Shown here: piece by piece, positions 1-13,216 of the stretch
Layout: each line of letters begins with the position of its first letter
Numbering within the stretch: the first letter of the stretch is position 1
Assembly: GCA_038373885.1 (NCBI GenBank)
Contig: JAWZYV010016058.1
Coordinates: forward strand, 868,001 to 932,000
Direction: 5' to 3'
Length of the DNA stretch: 64,000 nucleotides
From: Cheiracanthium punctorium
Lineage: Eukaryota; Arthropoda; Arachnida; Araneae; Cheiracanthiidae
Translations under genes and position numbers: made by a program
The notes under the pieces: generated by a model
Database searches by the model: none
Told to the model about the DNA's origin: nothing
Seen by the model: the letters and a program-made list of their open reading frames with translations, nothing else

Positions 1-1342
1 AAAAGTGAAGTTTTTTTCGTAAATTGCATGAAAAGTAGAACTACATTCAGTGCGATTTTTTAGTGGAGCCTTGTTTTGAATGACTGTTTTGTGGGCAAAA
101 CGGGCTATCTCGAGGGAGGCAAAGTGGAGTGCCTTGCTTGACCCTCTTTGACCATGTGACAAAGGAAAATGGCAAAAATGTTGGATGACAGACAGTTTAT
201 AAGCTAAAAGACGTTGCCTTGCTAATCTAACAACAGACGACAGATCAGGAGACAGCGATCCAGATGATGCAGATGTGACATTCTTGTACTGTAGTGATGC
301 ATATGCAAGATAAGTACAAGAAAAAGGGCGGATCAAGTTTAGTGTATGAAACAAATAGGCTCATGACTTGTGTTCTGGTGTTGACGACGATGATAATATG
401 TCTATATTATCATCGTCTATGTGCTACTGTGTATCTACTTTGTAATATATGATGTGTATTATTCGAACTGCGTTTGTACCCCTTTTGACGTATGCCCTAT
501 GGCAAAACGGAGGAGTTTGCTCTTTTGTATATATCAATATACAAATCCCAAAATATCCAGCGTATTTTAAGTTTCAATACTCTAGAATAACAACTGAGGT
601 TGTAAAGTTGAAATAAGTATTACTTATTTAATTTATCTCTATTTATCACAGAGTTATTTCCAGAATAACCTTAGGTAACCATTTTGAACACCCTTCCCCT
701 GGGTTTCGAATTTTTGCGTTTCATTAATTTCGCTCGGAAAGTCAAAAGTGGGAAATATTATTTACAAGAAAAATACAGTTTCAAGTCTTAAAGTTTTTCT
801 ACGAAGAATATCAAGGGTAAGAATTAAGTAGAACATTTAGTCAGTGACTCTAACATCACTGGTCCGTAATATTTATCACTGGTCTGTATGCTTGATTTAA
901 AAAGAAATGCAAAACTCTTGCTTATGATTATGTAAATCTCCAATTTTGAAATTGTTATTGAGAATTTGAAAGTTCTCTTAGGCAGGTGAAATGTTGCTAG
1001 GAGTGAGAGACTGTTCTCTGTTCTTCTGACTACAAGCATGAATGTTACGGAGCTATGGTTGAACTTGAAGAATAGTTTCATGGTTGAAAATTTATCTGAA
1101 AACGTATTTGTTTGAATTTCATGTAAAAAAATGCTATTACTTTTTTGTCAAACCAATTATATCATTCTTTGTTATTTCACATTCTTCAAAAATTATGTTC
1201 TGCACAATGCAATATTTTTATAAAACATTTCGCAGTATTTAATGTATCGTCTAATCAAAATTTAGTCGGCAAAATGTCACTTTGAATGTTTGATAATGTA
1301 TAAGGAAGTCTTGATGTTTCAGCTATTAAAAAAGGTCAAATC
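1..1342. other. AT-rich non-coding stretch
   Basis: No supportable gene. Positions 60-345 are slightly less AT-rich and carry only short, broken frames that I cannot assign. A 13-bp perfect hairpin lies at 386-398 / 405-417 (GACGATGATAATA, 6-nt loop). The 85-residue minus-strand frame at 824-1081 has no recognisable motif and AT-driven composition, so I do not call it a gene. Confidence 0.6.
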
Positions 1343-1498
1343 AATCGCGCAGCCAGAAAGAAGGGCCGGCTGTAGGTCCCAAGCCCCCCGAAATGCCATC
1401 CTTTATTTAGCTTACAATTTGATATTTTTTACACCTAAGCTTACAAACTGATGCAACCCCCCTTCCCCCCTGAAATAAAATCCTGGCTACGTTACTGG
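1343..1498. mobile_element. hAT-type MITE-like fragment
   Basis: The ends look like an inverted pair: the left end reads GCAGCCAGAA and the reverse complement of the right end reads CGTAGCCAGGA. The inside is C/G-run rich (CCCCCC, GGGG) and non-coding. The same GTAGCCAG end motif bounds the better preserved element at 25388-25566, so this is probably an older copy of that family. No clear target duplication is visible. Non-autonomous and probably dead. Confidence 0.5.
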
Positions 1499-3329
1499 GG
1501 CAAATTCCTCGCTGAAATGTTGAGGATGTAAGTTTTTCAGAAATAGCCCGTTGTACTGGAAGTATCTTATTTTTTATTATTTTTCTGCAAAAGAAATCTA
1601 ATTTACATTTTGTTATGCAATTTTCAAAAAATTGTTACTTAATGCATTTATATATGGCCCCTTAACTAATCGAAATAAAACATTTCCATTAATATAAATT
1701 AAACTACCGATCGTAAAAATTTGTAACTTCACACAGCTATGTAATATTTTTTTCTATATCTATATCCATTGAAATTTGGCTAGGTCGCTATTTATATTTT
1801 TTCGAATATTACTATCATAATTAATAATTCATTCTAATAATTCATTCTAATAATTTATTAAAAAATATCATAATGGTAAATTATGTTCGGACAATTTAGT
1901 TCTAATAGTGGGGGGGGGAATCAATTACTTAAGATCAATATTAAATGAGATATGAGACAAAAAAAATATTTTAACATAGAGGGAGGGAAATTTTCTAAGC
2001 TCATAACTCATGCATTTTATATTAAATGTTCTGAAAATTGGTTTCCGGAGTTAAAATGAGCTAAATTGTTCAAATATGAAGTAAAATCTAGGTTTTGCTA
2101 AGGGAATAAAAAAGTGGTGCAAATTTAAATATGGAGATGGCCCCTTGTGCAAATGCTATGTATAACAAAGTAAAGTGTACGATAATCGTAAATGATTGGC
2201 ATACGCAACTCTGCTGTTCGACGAAAGACGGTCAAATAAAGTGATTCTTTTCAAAATGAAATAGGAACAGTTTATCATTTGTTTTAGAGTTTGTACTGTA
2301 TATATGTATATTTTTTTCATAAAATGAATCATTTTCTTTTTACAAATATTATGTAAACACATATATAGAAACTAAATAAAAGCAGAGTTTTTAAATTTCA
2401 TCAATTTTTAAACTTTTCGTTTAGAGCATTAAGTTTTGATGATATTTTTATACTGTCCCTAGTACATAAAAAGATTTCGATACAAGTCACTCATGTCATT
2501 TAAATGAAATGTATCTGGAACTTTGTATATTCAAAAGCCAATTGGCTTACATATATATTCTTTTATTTTCATAAATTTTATAGGACAAACCAGTGTCTCT
2601 GACATACTCTACTGTTGATTCAATATTTGCGAGATGCTCTGTTTTGGAGAGAATCCAACTTTTATGATTTACTACGCTTGCTACGATTTCATTTTCTTCT
2701 AGGTCACGCGAATAACTAAGCATTTTGAATTACACTTCGCATTCATATTCCACGTTTCTTCTGTTTTCTTTTGTGGCATACATAACATGTGGCATACATA
2801 CTCCGATATAAGTGGAGAACTTTTCATTAAGATGCATGTTAATGTCATTTAATTTCTTTCCTAATTTGAACGCATGTACATGAAATAGCGCATCTTTTTT
2901 GTTCAGAAAAAAAGAAGATTATAAGAAATTTTGAAGGTAGATATTTAGGATTCGCTTCATGAAAAATACGCTTGGATTTTAAATTAAAGAACTTTTTTAA
3001 TGAACTCATTAAGCACGAGTTCCATTTATTTAACTTTTTAAAGCATTTAAAAAAAATTGAATTAATCAATTTGAACTGAGGGGTTTTGTAATTACATTAA
3101 TTAAACATCATGTATTGTTTAAGCGTCCGGAAACAAAATATATAGTAAAAAAAATGTCATTACAAATTATAATCTGAGAGTTAAAAAAATAAATAAGTCA
3201 TTATAGATCTACATTGTTGGCTATGTAAAATACTAATGCCATTATTATTATTATCATTATTGAAAATGCAGCCTCCAATAAATTATCACACAGAAAGAAA
3301 ACAGTATTTTGTTCAGTCGTCAGGACTGC
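1499..3329. other. AT-rich non-coding stretch
   Basis: No gene recognised. It contains a short 13-bp tandem (1823-1859) and a G9 run near 1911. The short frames at 2156-2362 and 2845-3069 (minus) are lysine/isoleucine/phenylalanine-rich, as expected from AT-rich DNA by chance. Confidence 0.6.
1823..1859. repeat. 13-bp tandem repeat, about 2.8 copies
   Basis: The unit AATAATTCATTCT is repeated at 1823, 1836 and, imperfectly, 1849. Seen directly. Confidence 0.85.
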
Positions 3330-3640
3330 CAATAATTACTACTCCACACGTTGAAATTGAACACAAGACTCTTCTGATGTGTTCTTGGGATACGGCAGAC
3401 CATGCTTCTTCAACACGTTTCCACAGTTGATCGATCGCAGCAGCGATTCAATCCTCATGGACAGTCGTTTGGTGTCACTGACGCGATATTTTCGATGAGA
3501 AATAAGTAAGGTGAGCATCAAACCACAAATACTGCCATATAGAGCGAAGAAGAATTATTGAAGTTTGTTGTTCACTTGCAATCTTGCACTCTGTTGCTGA
3601 AATATGATTGCGGACAAGTCTTGAAAGTATGAAGAGACTA
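3330..3640 (-). pseudogene. Tc1-like transposase C-terminal remnant
   Basis: Reading the minus strand with frame changes gives, in order, a degraded second-aspartate block (FQQQSARLQ, where Tc1 proteins have a QDNARPH-like motif), then SPYLFLIENI, which aligns with the Tc1 SPDLxPIENxW motif and keeps the glutamate, then DQLWKRVEEAWSAVSQEHIR, matching the family's C-terminal helix region. Two or more frameshifts and an in-frame stop break it, and the second catalytic aspartate is replaced. No terminal repeats were recognised, so this is an old fragment. The short frames annotated here on either strand are pieces or shadows of it. Confidence 0.7.
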
Positions 3641-5299
3641 CAAACACCAAAACACCATAGATATAGTTTTCTTAATATTTTAGACCTTCTAGTACAACTA
3701 GGAACAACAACCCAAGATAAAAAAATTATATGTATCAAAGTGTAAATCTCTTTTTTATTGAAATGCCTTTTTATTCCTCCACTTTTTAATCACACTACGT
3801 TATTTCGAAATGGATAGGAAATTGTTCAGCATGCCCCTTCTAACACATAGATGAAATTGTACCTTAAATGCAGCAAGAAGGATTGTTAAGACTCAGATAC
3901 AATAGTGAAAGAGAATTTATAATGTACAAATTTTTATAATATTTCAATGTATATCTTTTGTAGCTTGAACCTCATTTCATGCAAATCACACTCCAGATCA
4001 ATCCATTCGATTGCTATACTTTGTAGTGAAAGAGATTGGTTTACATGAGTTACTTACGTCTTGAATAATTAAGTGTTACTCATGGAAGAATAATAGAGAA
4101 CTCCATAAGAAGAAATCACTAGGGATTAAGTATGAAGATAGAGAATGCCATGCAATCTCATTTAATTCATCGTTCTATCTATTTTACTTATACTTTGCAA
4201 GAAACATTCTTTGAACAGTGGTGGCAGTTTTGTTTTAAAACAGCAGCCTATGCTATGAGCTTTTTCATTAAAACTATTAATTTTTATGTAACGGTGTTAA
4301 AACTGATATGAAAGTGAAAGAATAGTAAATGTAAACCAAAGATAGGGACAAGTGGTGTCTGCTTTCAATGTGAGAATCGGGATGTTTTTCACTTAAACAA
4401 ATGTTTTTAATGTCAAAAGCATTGTAATCCAAACGGATCTCGCTTGAGTAAATTCCTAGATTTTATATTAAAATTTTAAACGTGTGGAAGATTTTTCAAA
4501 ACTATGTTTTTTATATCTTCTTGCTTTGCAACACAAGGAGTCCAGGTCAGCGAATCGTTTCATAATAATAGCATTTCTCTTTTTGTGAAATATATATATA
4601 TATCGTGTTTTAGTTAGTACACTGCTACAAAAATACCTTGAACAAAGTTCGGAAATTCTCCGAAATGTATTACCCATAGCTTTGTAAGAAGAAAGAAAAA
4701 TGGCTTCAGGCTCCAAAATTGATAAAGTATTAATGAGTAAATTTCATTTTAATGTCTTGTAGCAATATTCAAAGTCTTAACCAATTATATTCAATTATAT
4801 GTCTAAAGTTCTGTTTACTGACAGGAATAATACTTCTGCTTAGCAAGAACACTCAGCAAAAACTGTAGTTAGAATGAAAAATAATAAAAAACTTTGTACA
4901 GTGAATATTATTACAATTCTTTTATTATTATTATTTTCATCTTTCCGCTTATTGTAGGACCCTTTAAATTATTGAAGCTTTGTTCAATAATACCGGAGTA
5001 ATGTTCTGCGTTGAGATTTGAAATACACACTTACTTTTTTATTTAAATACAATACAGATGAATCTATAGTAAGAAAAACACACAGTTTTCCCATCATCCT
5101 GATTGTCTCAAGGGGTAATATTTTTAGCAGAAACATTTATAATACCAAAATAGATTAGAGTGCAAGAGAGCTTGTTATACAGCGCATCACATTGGTATAT
5201 TTCATCAGGGCTCGAAAAGGAAGCAATTATTCATTTTAATGAATAGCAGTGAAAAACGGAAAAACAAAAAACGGAATTATAAATTTAAATTGGTTCTGA
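3641..5299. other. AT-rich non-coding stretch
   Basis: Nothing supportable. It includes a short (TA)n run near 4588-4604 and scattered AT-rich short frames. The 82-residue minus frame at 4468-4716 has no recognisable domain. Confidence 0.55.
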
Positions 5300-5850
5300 A
5301 TGGTTTGGTTCACCTAAAAAAAATTTGGTTGGCGTCACGCGCCCTGTACTTAAAACCCTCTGGCAGTCAAAGACCGGCCAAACGGCTCTTTATACAAACA
5401 GACAGCCGGCTTGCCGATAGAAAGTAACACTTCTTCCCCTGCCTTGCAGCAGGCGGAACTTTTTACGATTGCTGGACAATAGTCGATACGTGAGGCGCGA
5501 ATACCTTCCACCACCCCCAGATGTATTTTCTCTTTTTTTGTCACACGAAACTTTCCCTAGTTATTCTTCGGCGCGGTCATCATAAACGCCAGCTCTCAAG
5601 GAGGTGTGAATTTTCACCACCACCCGCAGTAAATTCCCATGAGATAATTTCTGAAAGTCTTGGAATTGGGGATCCCAATTCATGATAAGCTCAACGCCGA
5701 CTCCTACTCCACTATTCTAAACAACAATGTACTTTCTAAACTGTTGAAATTTTACCGGTGTGATCATTGTTACTTCTAGGATGACAACGCGACGTGTCAT
5801 GGACGAGAGGGTGGCTAAAAAAGGGTGGACGAGAGGGTGGCCATGGTCGA
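5300..5850. other. GC-richer island, unassigned
   Basis: Base composition rises sharply here relative to the surroundings, with CpG-containing words (GGCGTCACGCGCCC, GGCCAAACGG, GCGCGGTCATC, CAACGCGACG). Short frames are open on both strands (5239-5427 plus, 5350-5544 minus, 5717-5960 minus) but none shows a known motif. On the minus strand a TATAAAGAG word lies at about 5386-5394. This could be a regulatory island or promoter, an exon of an unknown gene, or a decayed transposon. I cannot choose between these. Confidence 0.35.
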
Positions 5851-6408
5851 AATGCAGCCATCTCCTTGTGGTAAGTTCTAGGCTTTTCTTGAAAAAAAAA
5901 AGAATGAAAGAAAGGCGAAGAGCTGCAAACAACAAAAACTGTAAATAAAAACATACACATTTCCTATATTATTTATGTTATTGAGACTGGATGCACACAC
6001 AAAATATTAATACTATTGAAATGAAATGTCACTACAGAGTGTCAGCGAAATTTACTTCCCTCCTCCCTTCTTTCAAACTTCAGGCTCATTGCGACAACTG
6101 AACATAATAATTGATCGAGATGAAAATTTTCCCACCTATTATTGAGATAGATAAGTTAAACTTCAGTGCTAGGGACAAGAAAATTATATTTTTTAGAAAA
6201 TTTCAAAAAGTTGCTTTTATTCATAGTTTTTTTTTCAAAATTTAGATCCATTGCAGCAGTTGAAGATCTTAACGAATCAAGTTGACATTTGGCCAAAAAA
6301 TAGCACTAAGGGTAAGCAAATAAAAAAAATACAGGATTTTTTTCGATACACCCTAATCTTTAGTAGGTTGCATGACCGGTTAGATGTCGTCTTTCGTCAT
6401 GTTTCTAC

Positions 6409-6960
6409 AGGGTGTTCCGTAAAGGTCATACTGATATCAAAATTGTATACCTCAAAAACGAAGGACAATAGAGGGATGAGGCAAACTTTTTAATTACGAA
6501 ATCTGTAAAATATTTATACAGAACTTCCGAAAGAGTCGCTCCAAAAACTGCTAACGGATGTCATTGTAATCGCTGACATTTATAACGCATTATCCTTCGT
6601 ATTTCTCCGATTTGGCACCTTCTGACTGTTTTGTGATTAGCATATTGGAAGAAACTAAGTTTCTAAAGCTGACCGGAAAATCAGGAAGACCTGACCTTGT
6701 ATGCTTACATTACAAGGAAAATCTCTGAGGATAAAATTATTCCCCCAAAACCAAGAAAATCATCCCCTCACGCTGAACGTACTACAATATCTACCCTATG
6801 AGGCCAGTATATGTGCCAGATCTGAAGTATAACTTTCGTCGCCATGTTCCTGATATTCAGGCAATGTCATTCCGGTCAGCTTTAGAAAATGTTGTTCTGC
6901 GGTTAGAGCACGTTGTTGTATATGAATAGGGACATACTGAACAGTTTTAATGTTACACTT
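6409..6960 (+). pseudogene. mariner-like element remnant
   Basis: A probable left terminus, CAGGGTGTTCCGTAAAGGTC, follows a TA at 6407-6408. From about 6598 a plus-strand frame reads YFSDLAPSDCFVIS, matching the mariner SPDLAPSDYHLF motif, whose last aspartate is the third catalytic residue. After a stop and an unaligned stretch, 6815-6945 reads RSALENVVLRLEHVV and then a GHTEQF tail, resembling the common mariner ending with a GGHFEHL-type motif. The N-terminal half and first two catalytic residues are not recognisable. The right terminus is uncertain: ACCCTGTCC near 7164-7172 is a weak candidate. Confidence 0.6.
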
Positions 6961-9900
6961 TTTATATTATTTAACATTTATAAGTCATATTAAATGTTTT
7001 TCTGTTCATTATATTGGCACCTATCGTCAGATTACGATACTAATTTTTTATGTAATAAATGTCAATCAAACCATTTGAATTATTCGTAGTTCAAATTTTA
7101 CCCAATTTAGACCAATGGAACGCATTCTAGAGACATCTGAAGTGGACAATTTATTTCTTACTAACCCTGTCCCTAAATAATATGATAAGATATATTTTTC
7201 TGCGGGAAATCCTTTTAAAATCAAATTATTTTAAATTCAAATTAACGTCATGAATGATTACAAATATAATAAATAAATAAATAAATAATAAGTAAAATAT
7301 ATTTTTTTCTTATAAAGCAGCAAGACCTTCTCAAAATTTATTCTTATATGATAAAGCTTAATTAATTTATATACATCATAATTTTAATTTTCTCTTAATA
7401 CAGATGATGTTTAGAGGGGCAGAGTAAAACATTGTATTTCCTTAATATGACATTTTAAGGCTACATAATAATTAATGAGTTTTTTCTCCCCTTCTAAATA
7501 ATTTGTTGTTTTAATTCTGGGTAAATAATAGCGGTAATTAATTCCTTCTTTAATTATCCCATTGAGTCCAGGAAAAGAATTTTTCACGCGTTTTATAACT
7601 CATTTTCTTTTTACTTCTGATGGAAACATTTTGACATAATTGAAATCTCAGGGGATACACATTTTTCTAGATTAAGGAATAAATAATGTATTTTTTAATT
7701 TGCTCGCAATTATGTAAGAGGCTTTTGGACATTTAATAGTGGCAGAAAAAATATTATTCAAAAAGTAAAAAGAATATAAAAAATAATAATCCCTAAATAT
7801 TAAAAAGACACATTAATCTATTTTGATCGTCAGTAATTATTTTTTAATGTGACTTATAGTTAACTAAAATAATAATCGGTATTTTTTATTAAAAACTATT
7901 CTAATTTAATGAGGTTAAATTCCAGTGCACCCTAATGCCTTTGTTATCGATGATTGTTGATTTATTCAAGCTTATCTTGCTTAGCAGTATTATAAGTGTA
8001 TATGATACATAACTGTATTACAATTTAAAATTACGGAGATTACTGTGCACTTTTATCTTACATTTCATTTGTGCCTTGGAAACACAAGCGAGGTATACTT
8101 CGATTTTCGATAAACTATATTGTCTCAAATTTTTATTTCTTTATATTTAATATTTTAAGACAAATTTTATTTCTGCAAAATAATTAATGCTAGGTTACAT
8201 TTTAAAATATTAATTTTTCAATGCTGTGAAAAAGTTAATTTTTCTGTGCTCAGAAAAAGTGCAGGCTAGTTGAAATTTTAAAATTAATAGCGAAATAAAA
8301 AGATAATATGAGATTTCTTGGAATCTTTATTCATCACAATGTTTCTTGAATATTTTTTCGAGCGCGCTTGAACTAAATTTCCGAATGCAATTCGGAAGAA
8401 GAAAAATTAGAAAATAAATGCGTTTTCACTATGTGGCATGATTATGCGTATTGTGTAACGCAAAATTACGTAATAAAATCGTAAAAAGTTAAATTTGAAA
8501 GAGGTAATTGCTTCAAATCTTAAAAACGGTTTCGCAAGTGCTTCTTTTGAAGCACTCATTGTTACATACTTGATCTTCGTTTTGAAAATCAATTTTATTG
8601 GAAAATATTTAATGGGGGTTATCTACAAGAACCATCATTTAAATTATAACACAAAGAAGCGAAGATCATGAAAGAGAGAGAGAGCGGTTACAAAATTTTT
8701 ATGCACATGCTAGACATGCAAAGGAGAAGGAAAAAACTCTGCAATAAATCATCTTCATTTCAGTATCCAATTGGACCTCAAAACATGCATACTAACACTT
8801 AGAAGATCTTGCAGTGTTATACTCGTTATAAAAATGCCGGAATTATGCAACAGTTGAAAGATGATAAGTCTTTTTCGTAAAAAAAAAAAGAAAAAAAATT
8901 GTTGGCTGTACAAAAAATTAAATGACAAATAGCTATGAATTTCTTAGATTCATTACAATCTTAACATTTAGAAACTCATGCAATGTTTGCCTTAAAAATA
9001 TTTTTTAACATAATAAAATAATTTATTCACATTACCTTTCATTTTTAAATAAAAACTTTGTTTAACTCGAATTTTTTTATTTTTTTTTAATCTATAGCAC
9101 ATATATTTTTTTTAAAATAAAACTACATTTTAAAATAAAATTACATTAATTATCATTATATAACCCCCCAAAATATAACGAAACGATAAAATTGTAAGAA
9201 TGTCTTAAATCAATTAATCATTAGTACATTCTAAGCTTTCGCCGAAATAACAATAAAAAAGCTGAACAAACGACTAAAATTAAGAGCTTCTCATTTTGTT
9301 CTTTTTCCTACTAATAGATTTTCTTGATTTCGACTAACCACAACACATGACGAAACAGAAAAAAAATCACTACAGACAAAAAAGTCCCGCGATTAAATCG
9401 ACAGCAATAAACACTTAACTTCGATTAATGAACTGAAAATGAAGACGTAGACTGCATGATACGGTGCTGACAAAACAACTTTCTGCATTGGTGGTTTCTG
9501 GTGGAAGGACGACATGTAAATGCAGTTATCTTTTAATTCAATTAGTGGGGTGTTATTACGTATTTTTATTATGTTCATGGAGTAAAAGTTATTTAAAAAA
9601 TTACAACTATTAAAAGTATGATCGATAATTATATCTTAATAACCAATTAAATGAATGATCTGCTTTGAGCTCACAGGTAAAGGGAAGTATTTTTTTGTCT
9701 ACAAAAACATTGTATACGTTACTGGAACAACGAAATTATACTTTGACACTTTACTACCGTTTTTAACGGGATGACTTGTACTTATACTTGGACTTTTGAT
9801 ATGCATGAATAGCCATGGTTTTTGTAAAGACTTTTTACGCAGCAATGTAAAATGAATAACACAGATACCGTACATGTCGGCGTATACCACGCACTTTCAA

Positions 9901-10925
9901 CTCCGAAAAATTACTTCACTTTTTCGCGTACGTGTTATACACCGAATATAAAATGCAGAATATAAAATATAAAATACATTGTTTGACATAGCCTAAATTT
10001 ACTGATGCGTGATATACGGCATTTGCCAGCTTACGGGAAAATCGCATTAAATGTATATTTTGTGCATACATTCACTTTTACATTTATTTTTTAACACTGT
10101 ATTCTTACTAGATTATAATGCCAAATGCATGTTCAAATTAAATTTTTACACTATTATGAAGAGAGATAAAACATTTCACTCTAAAATGATATTAAATTAG
10201 ACACAACCTTAATGTGCTTAAAGAAAACTGTAATGTTTGGTGCTTTACTTGATTAAACTAACCAAATACAGAATAACATTCCTCCAATAAAGTTTCCAAT
10301 TAAATTCATACCATTTGCAGCTAAAATTTTGAACTATTTTCATTAACAAACCGCCGTATACAAGCCTAAGTGAAAAAGTTGTAAATCTACTTACAGTAGA
10401 CTATTTTAGCGTCAGATACAACTTGCTGCCATCTTTTATAATTTAATTCTGTTTCTTTAAACGCAATTATAGGTAACGTTTTGCAAATCATTCATCATAT
10501 GAAGTCCTTTGTTGTAGATCATTTAAGAGATTGCAGAAATTGTCCGACAGAAGATACATACTATACATTTACATATAAATACAATCATGTTAAACATCAG
10601 TTTGACAAGTAAATTAATAAAAAAAAAAAACCGACGTCCCATCTTTTTTAAAATTATTTGGGCATAATTGAGTTCGGGAAGTACATAAATAGAAAGTACA
10701 TAAATAATAATAATGTATTTTGATAAAAACAACTATAAATTAGTAAAATTAAGAATAAATACTACGTCCTATAGGATGCCCCGCGAAGGAGTACCTGTTT
10801 TTAAAAATGATTAAAAATCAAATGAATAGAGTTATTAAAAAAAATCTTGCAAAACGAATACGTGATGTCAGTATTTTTTTCGGGATATTTTATTATGCTA
10901 GTATGAAAACTAACCAACAGGGGGG
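6961..10925. other. AT-rich non-coding stretch
   Basis: About 4 kb of very AT-rich DNA with no supportable gene. It holds a short (AAAT)n run at 7268-7287, a GA-rich run at 8669-8684, and A/T homopolymers at 8880-8900 and 9068-9090. Minus-strand short frames (8407-8592, 9393-9578, 9699-9890, 10523-10732) have no motif. Confidence 0.6.
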
Positions 10926-10930
10926 GGGGA

Positions 10931-11259
10931 GGCAGTGGCTACAGAATTCAGCAGCAGTGGTTGGAAATTACATTATAATATTTTCAAAATGCCCTACATT
11001 CATTACAATAACATGTCGAACTAAGAATGAAATTAGCCCAAATTTTCTGCAATGCCTCTATCATAATGGCTGCACACTCCTCAGATTATCCTTTGCAGCT
11101 CCGCTAGCGAAATTGGATTTTGGCCGAAAACCACATCCTATCAACGGTCTCTTATAAAAAGAAAATCGCACGGACTTAGTAATGAATTAAATACATTTTA
11201 AGAATGTTGTGATGTACAAGTCAACCACTGTTGCTGAATGCAGTAACCGGAGCGCTGCC
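10931..11259. mobile_element. inverted-repeat MITE-like element
   Basis: The left arm (10931-10965, GGCAGTGGCTACAGAATTCA then GCAGCAGTGGTTGG) is mirrored by the right arm (about 11219-11259), whose reverse complement has GCATTCAGCAACAGTGGTTG. The outermost GGCAG(T/C)G also agrees. The interior is non-coding. A 116-residue plus-strand frame (10807-11157) runs through the left arm and is therefore not believed. A G-run sits just outside the left arm and the target duplication is unclear. Superfamily unknown. Confidence 0.55.
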
Positions 11260-11425
11260 TATAGGTAAGATTATGTACTAGCATAATAAAAAGTTTCTAA
11301 AAATTTCAAACGTCACATATTTGTTTACTGAATTATTTTTTATAACTCTATTCGTTCTTGTTTTATTCATTTTTAAAACCAGGTACACCTCTTTTGGACA
11401 CACCTTATTTTCAAAGTTTGACTCA

Positions 11426-11690
11426 TTCATGCCTAGTGTCACCTTTTTGGGACTGCATTTTCTCTATCAGTTTGTAAATTAATTTATTTTTCCTAACCCT
11501 TATTCACGAGTATTGAACCCCAACTCCTCAAAATATTTTAACATGAGCCAGTAAGATGTTGACGTTTCAATTTTTATGCATAATGATTTTAAAAGAAATC
11601 ATCCCTTACTCAAGAAGTTGGATCAGAAATTTATCTATCATTGCTGGTATTACTAAAAATCGAAGAAACATATCTAAGCACAAATGTGTT
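11426..11690 (+). repeat. dispersed repeat, copy 1 of 2 (piggyBac-type end)
   Basis: This matches 41463-41760 in the same orientation, with shared words ATGCCTAGTGTC, TTATTCACGAGTATT and CAATTTTT...ATGATTTTAAAAGAAATCA. Copy 2 begins TTAACCCATTAATGCC, like piggyBac-type termini at TTAA. Copy 1 is more diverged at that edge. Non-coding. Probably part of a non-autonomous element, since the right end was not found. Confidence 0.7.
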
Positions 11691-11750
11691 AAAAAATGTT
11701 TATATGTTTATTAGTTTCAGTCTACATACAATCCAGTCGTATTACAGTGA

Positions 11751-11801
11751 AAATTAGCCTTTTAGTCTAAGATTTGATATCTTAGACTAAAAGGCTAATT
11801 T
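11751..11801. repeat. perfect 23-bp hairpin
   Basis: AAATTAGCCTTTTAGTCTAA plus GAT (11751-11773) is exactly inverted at 11779-11801 around a 5-nt TTGAT loop. It is perfect in otherwise diverged surroundings, so recent, or maintained or mutated by template switching. No larger palindrome extends convincingly. Confidence 0.9.
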
Positions 11802-13216
11802 AAATTGTTGTAGTAGCAATATAAATAAAAATTTGATTGTGGCAATAAAAAACTAAATAAATATCACTGATGTGTGTATACAACCGTTAAACAATATAGT
11901 TCTTTATTCTTATATAGTCATTTTCCATGAAATTCCTTTTTACAAACATTGAAAATTGTTTTCTTTATATAGGAATATATTTCATTACGTATGTTTCCTT
12001 TCTTAAATAAAATTATTCTTATCAACGTTGGGTTACCTATTACTGAATGCATTAAATAAATAAATCTTTTAACTACCTTAAGAAATCTAGATTCTTTCTA
12101 TTCTTGTAAACGATGAAATAAAGATCAGATGTAACCTTAATGTCACATAAATGAATGAGTGACACTAACAAGGTGGTTAAATGCATTAAGGTGATACAGA
12201 AATGAACTCTTGACACAAAGAATTGGAAATAAATGGCAGTATGGGCGTGAAGGAGCAAATAAGAGATGCGGTTTTAATCCAATAGAATTTCATCCTTATT
12301 ATCAGCTGTGCATCTATATTTATTATCATGTGTAATCCTTAGCGAATGTCAATCTAGAAATGTTCATATATGTAATGCTACAGCTAAACCTGCGCGTAGT
12401 ATTAAAGATTTATCAATTGTTCAATTCTTTCTCTGAATTAAAAGCCGCTGTAATAGAAGTATTAGGACGCATGTATGGTAAAAGTTTACGCAAAATGTAT
12501 ATTCCAAAGGTTGGTGGGGGGGGGCAATAGTAGCAGAAAAATTGTTTTTTGAGTGAGATTCTCCAAGTTACAGCTTTACAATTTATAATTAGGTGAATTT
12601 GTGGGTTATATAAGTTGAGGACGGAAAAATACATTTGCCTTGATGAAAAGAAATTCAATAAGTAACGAAGATTCTTTTTCTTTGTTATGCATTAGGATTT
12701 TCTGTTTTTTTATGAGGAGGGCTAATTTTTAAGGCCAGATAGCTATACGAGAAATATAAGGTTCTTGGTAAATTTAGAAGATACAAACTTTCACTTTATT
12801 GATAACCAGTCTGTGTTCTAAGAAAGCTACCACCAGTTGTTTAGTCACTGGTAGGTATTTTTCCATTTTTTGAAAACTTAGCAATCATGCTATAGTAGTT
12901 TCGTCGAATATTTTTTTTCTTTTTTTTACATTTTTCATATAGACCTCTCGAACACCTAACATTTCCACTCATATTATTATAACATATTTGCATTATCATG
13001 TATTATTAAATAAACCGCGATTTTCTCTCTCTTAAATTTTGCAAATGAACACCATTGATTAGAAAGCAATAGAATTTCATTTTAATGTTCTTCAATGCAT
13101 GGAAGTTTAGTTAGCGAAGGATTGACCAAACTTGAAAACCATACAATAGAAGCGTTTATCATAAATCATAAACTAATCTGTAGTGCTACTTTTCAATTAT
13201 ACAATTTTTTGTAGAG
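11802..13216. other. AT-rich non-coding stretch
   Basis: No gene seen. G-runs occur near 12515-12525. Minus frames 12073-12258 and 12413-12658 lack motifs and the latter crosses the G-run. Confidence 0.55.

Noticed and set aside
10807..11157. 116-residue plus-strand frame
   Set aside because: It runs through a G-run and the arm of an inverted-repeat element. No domain or codon bias seen.
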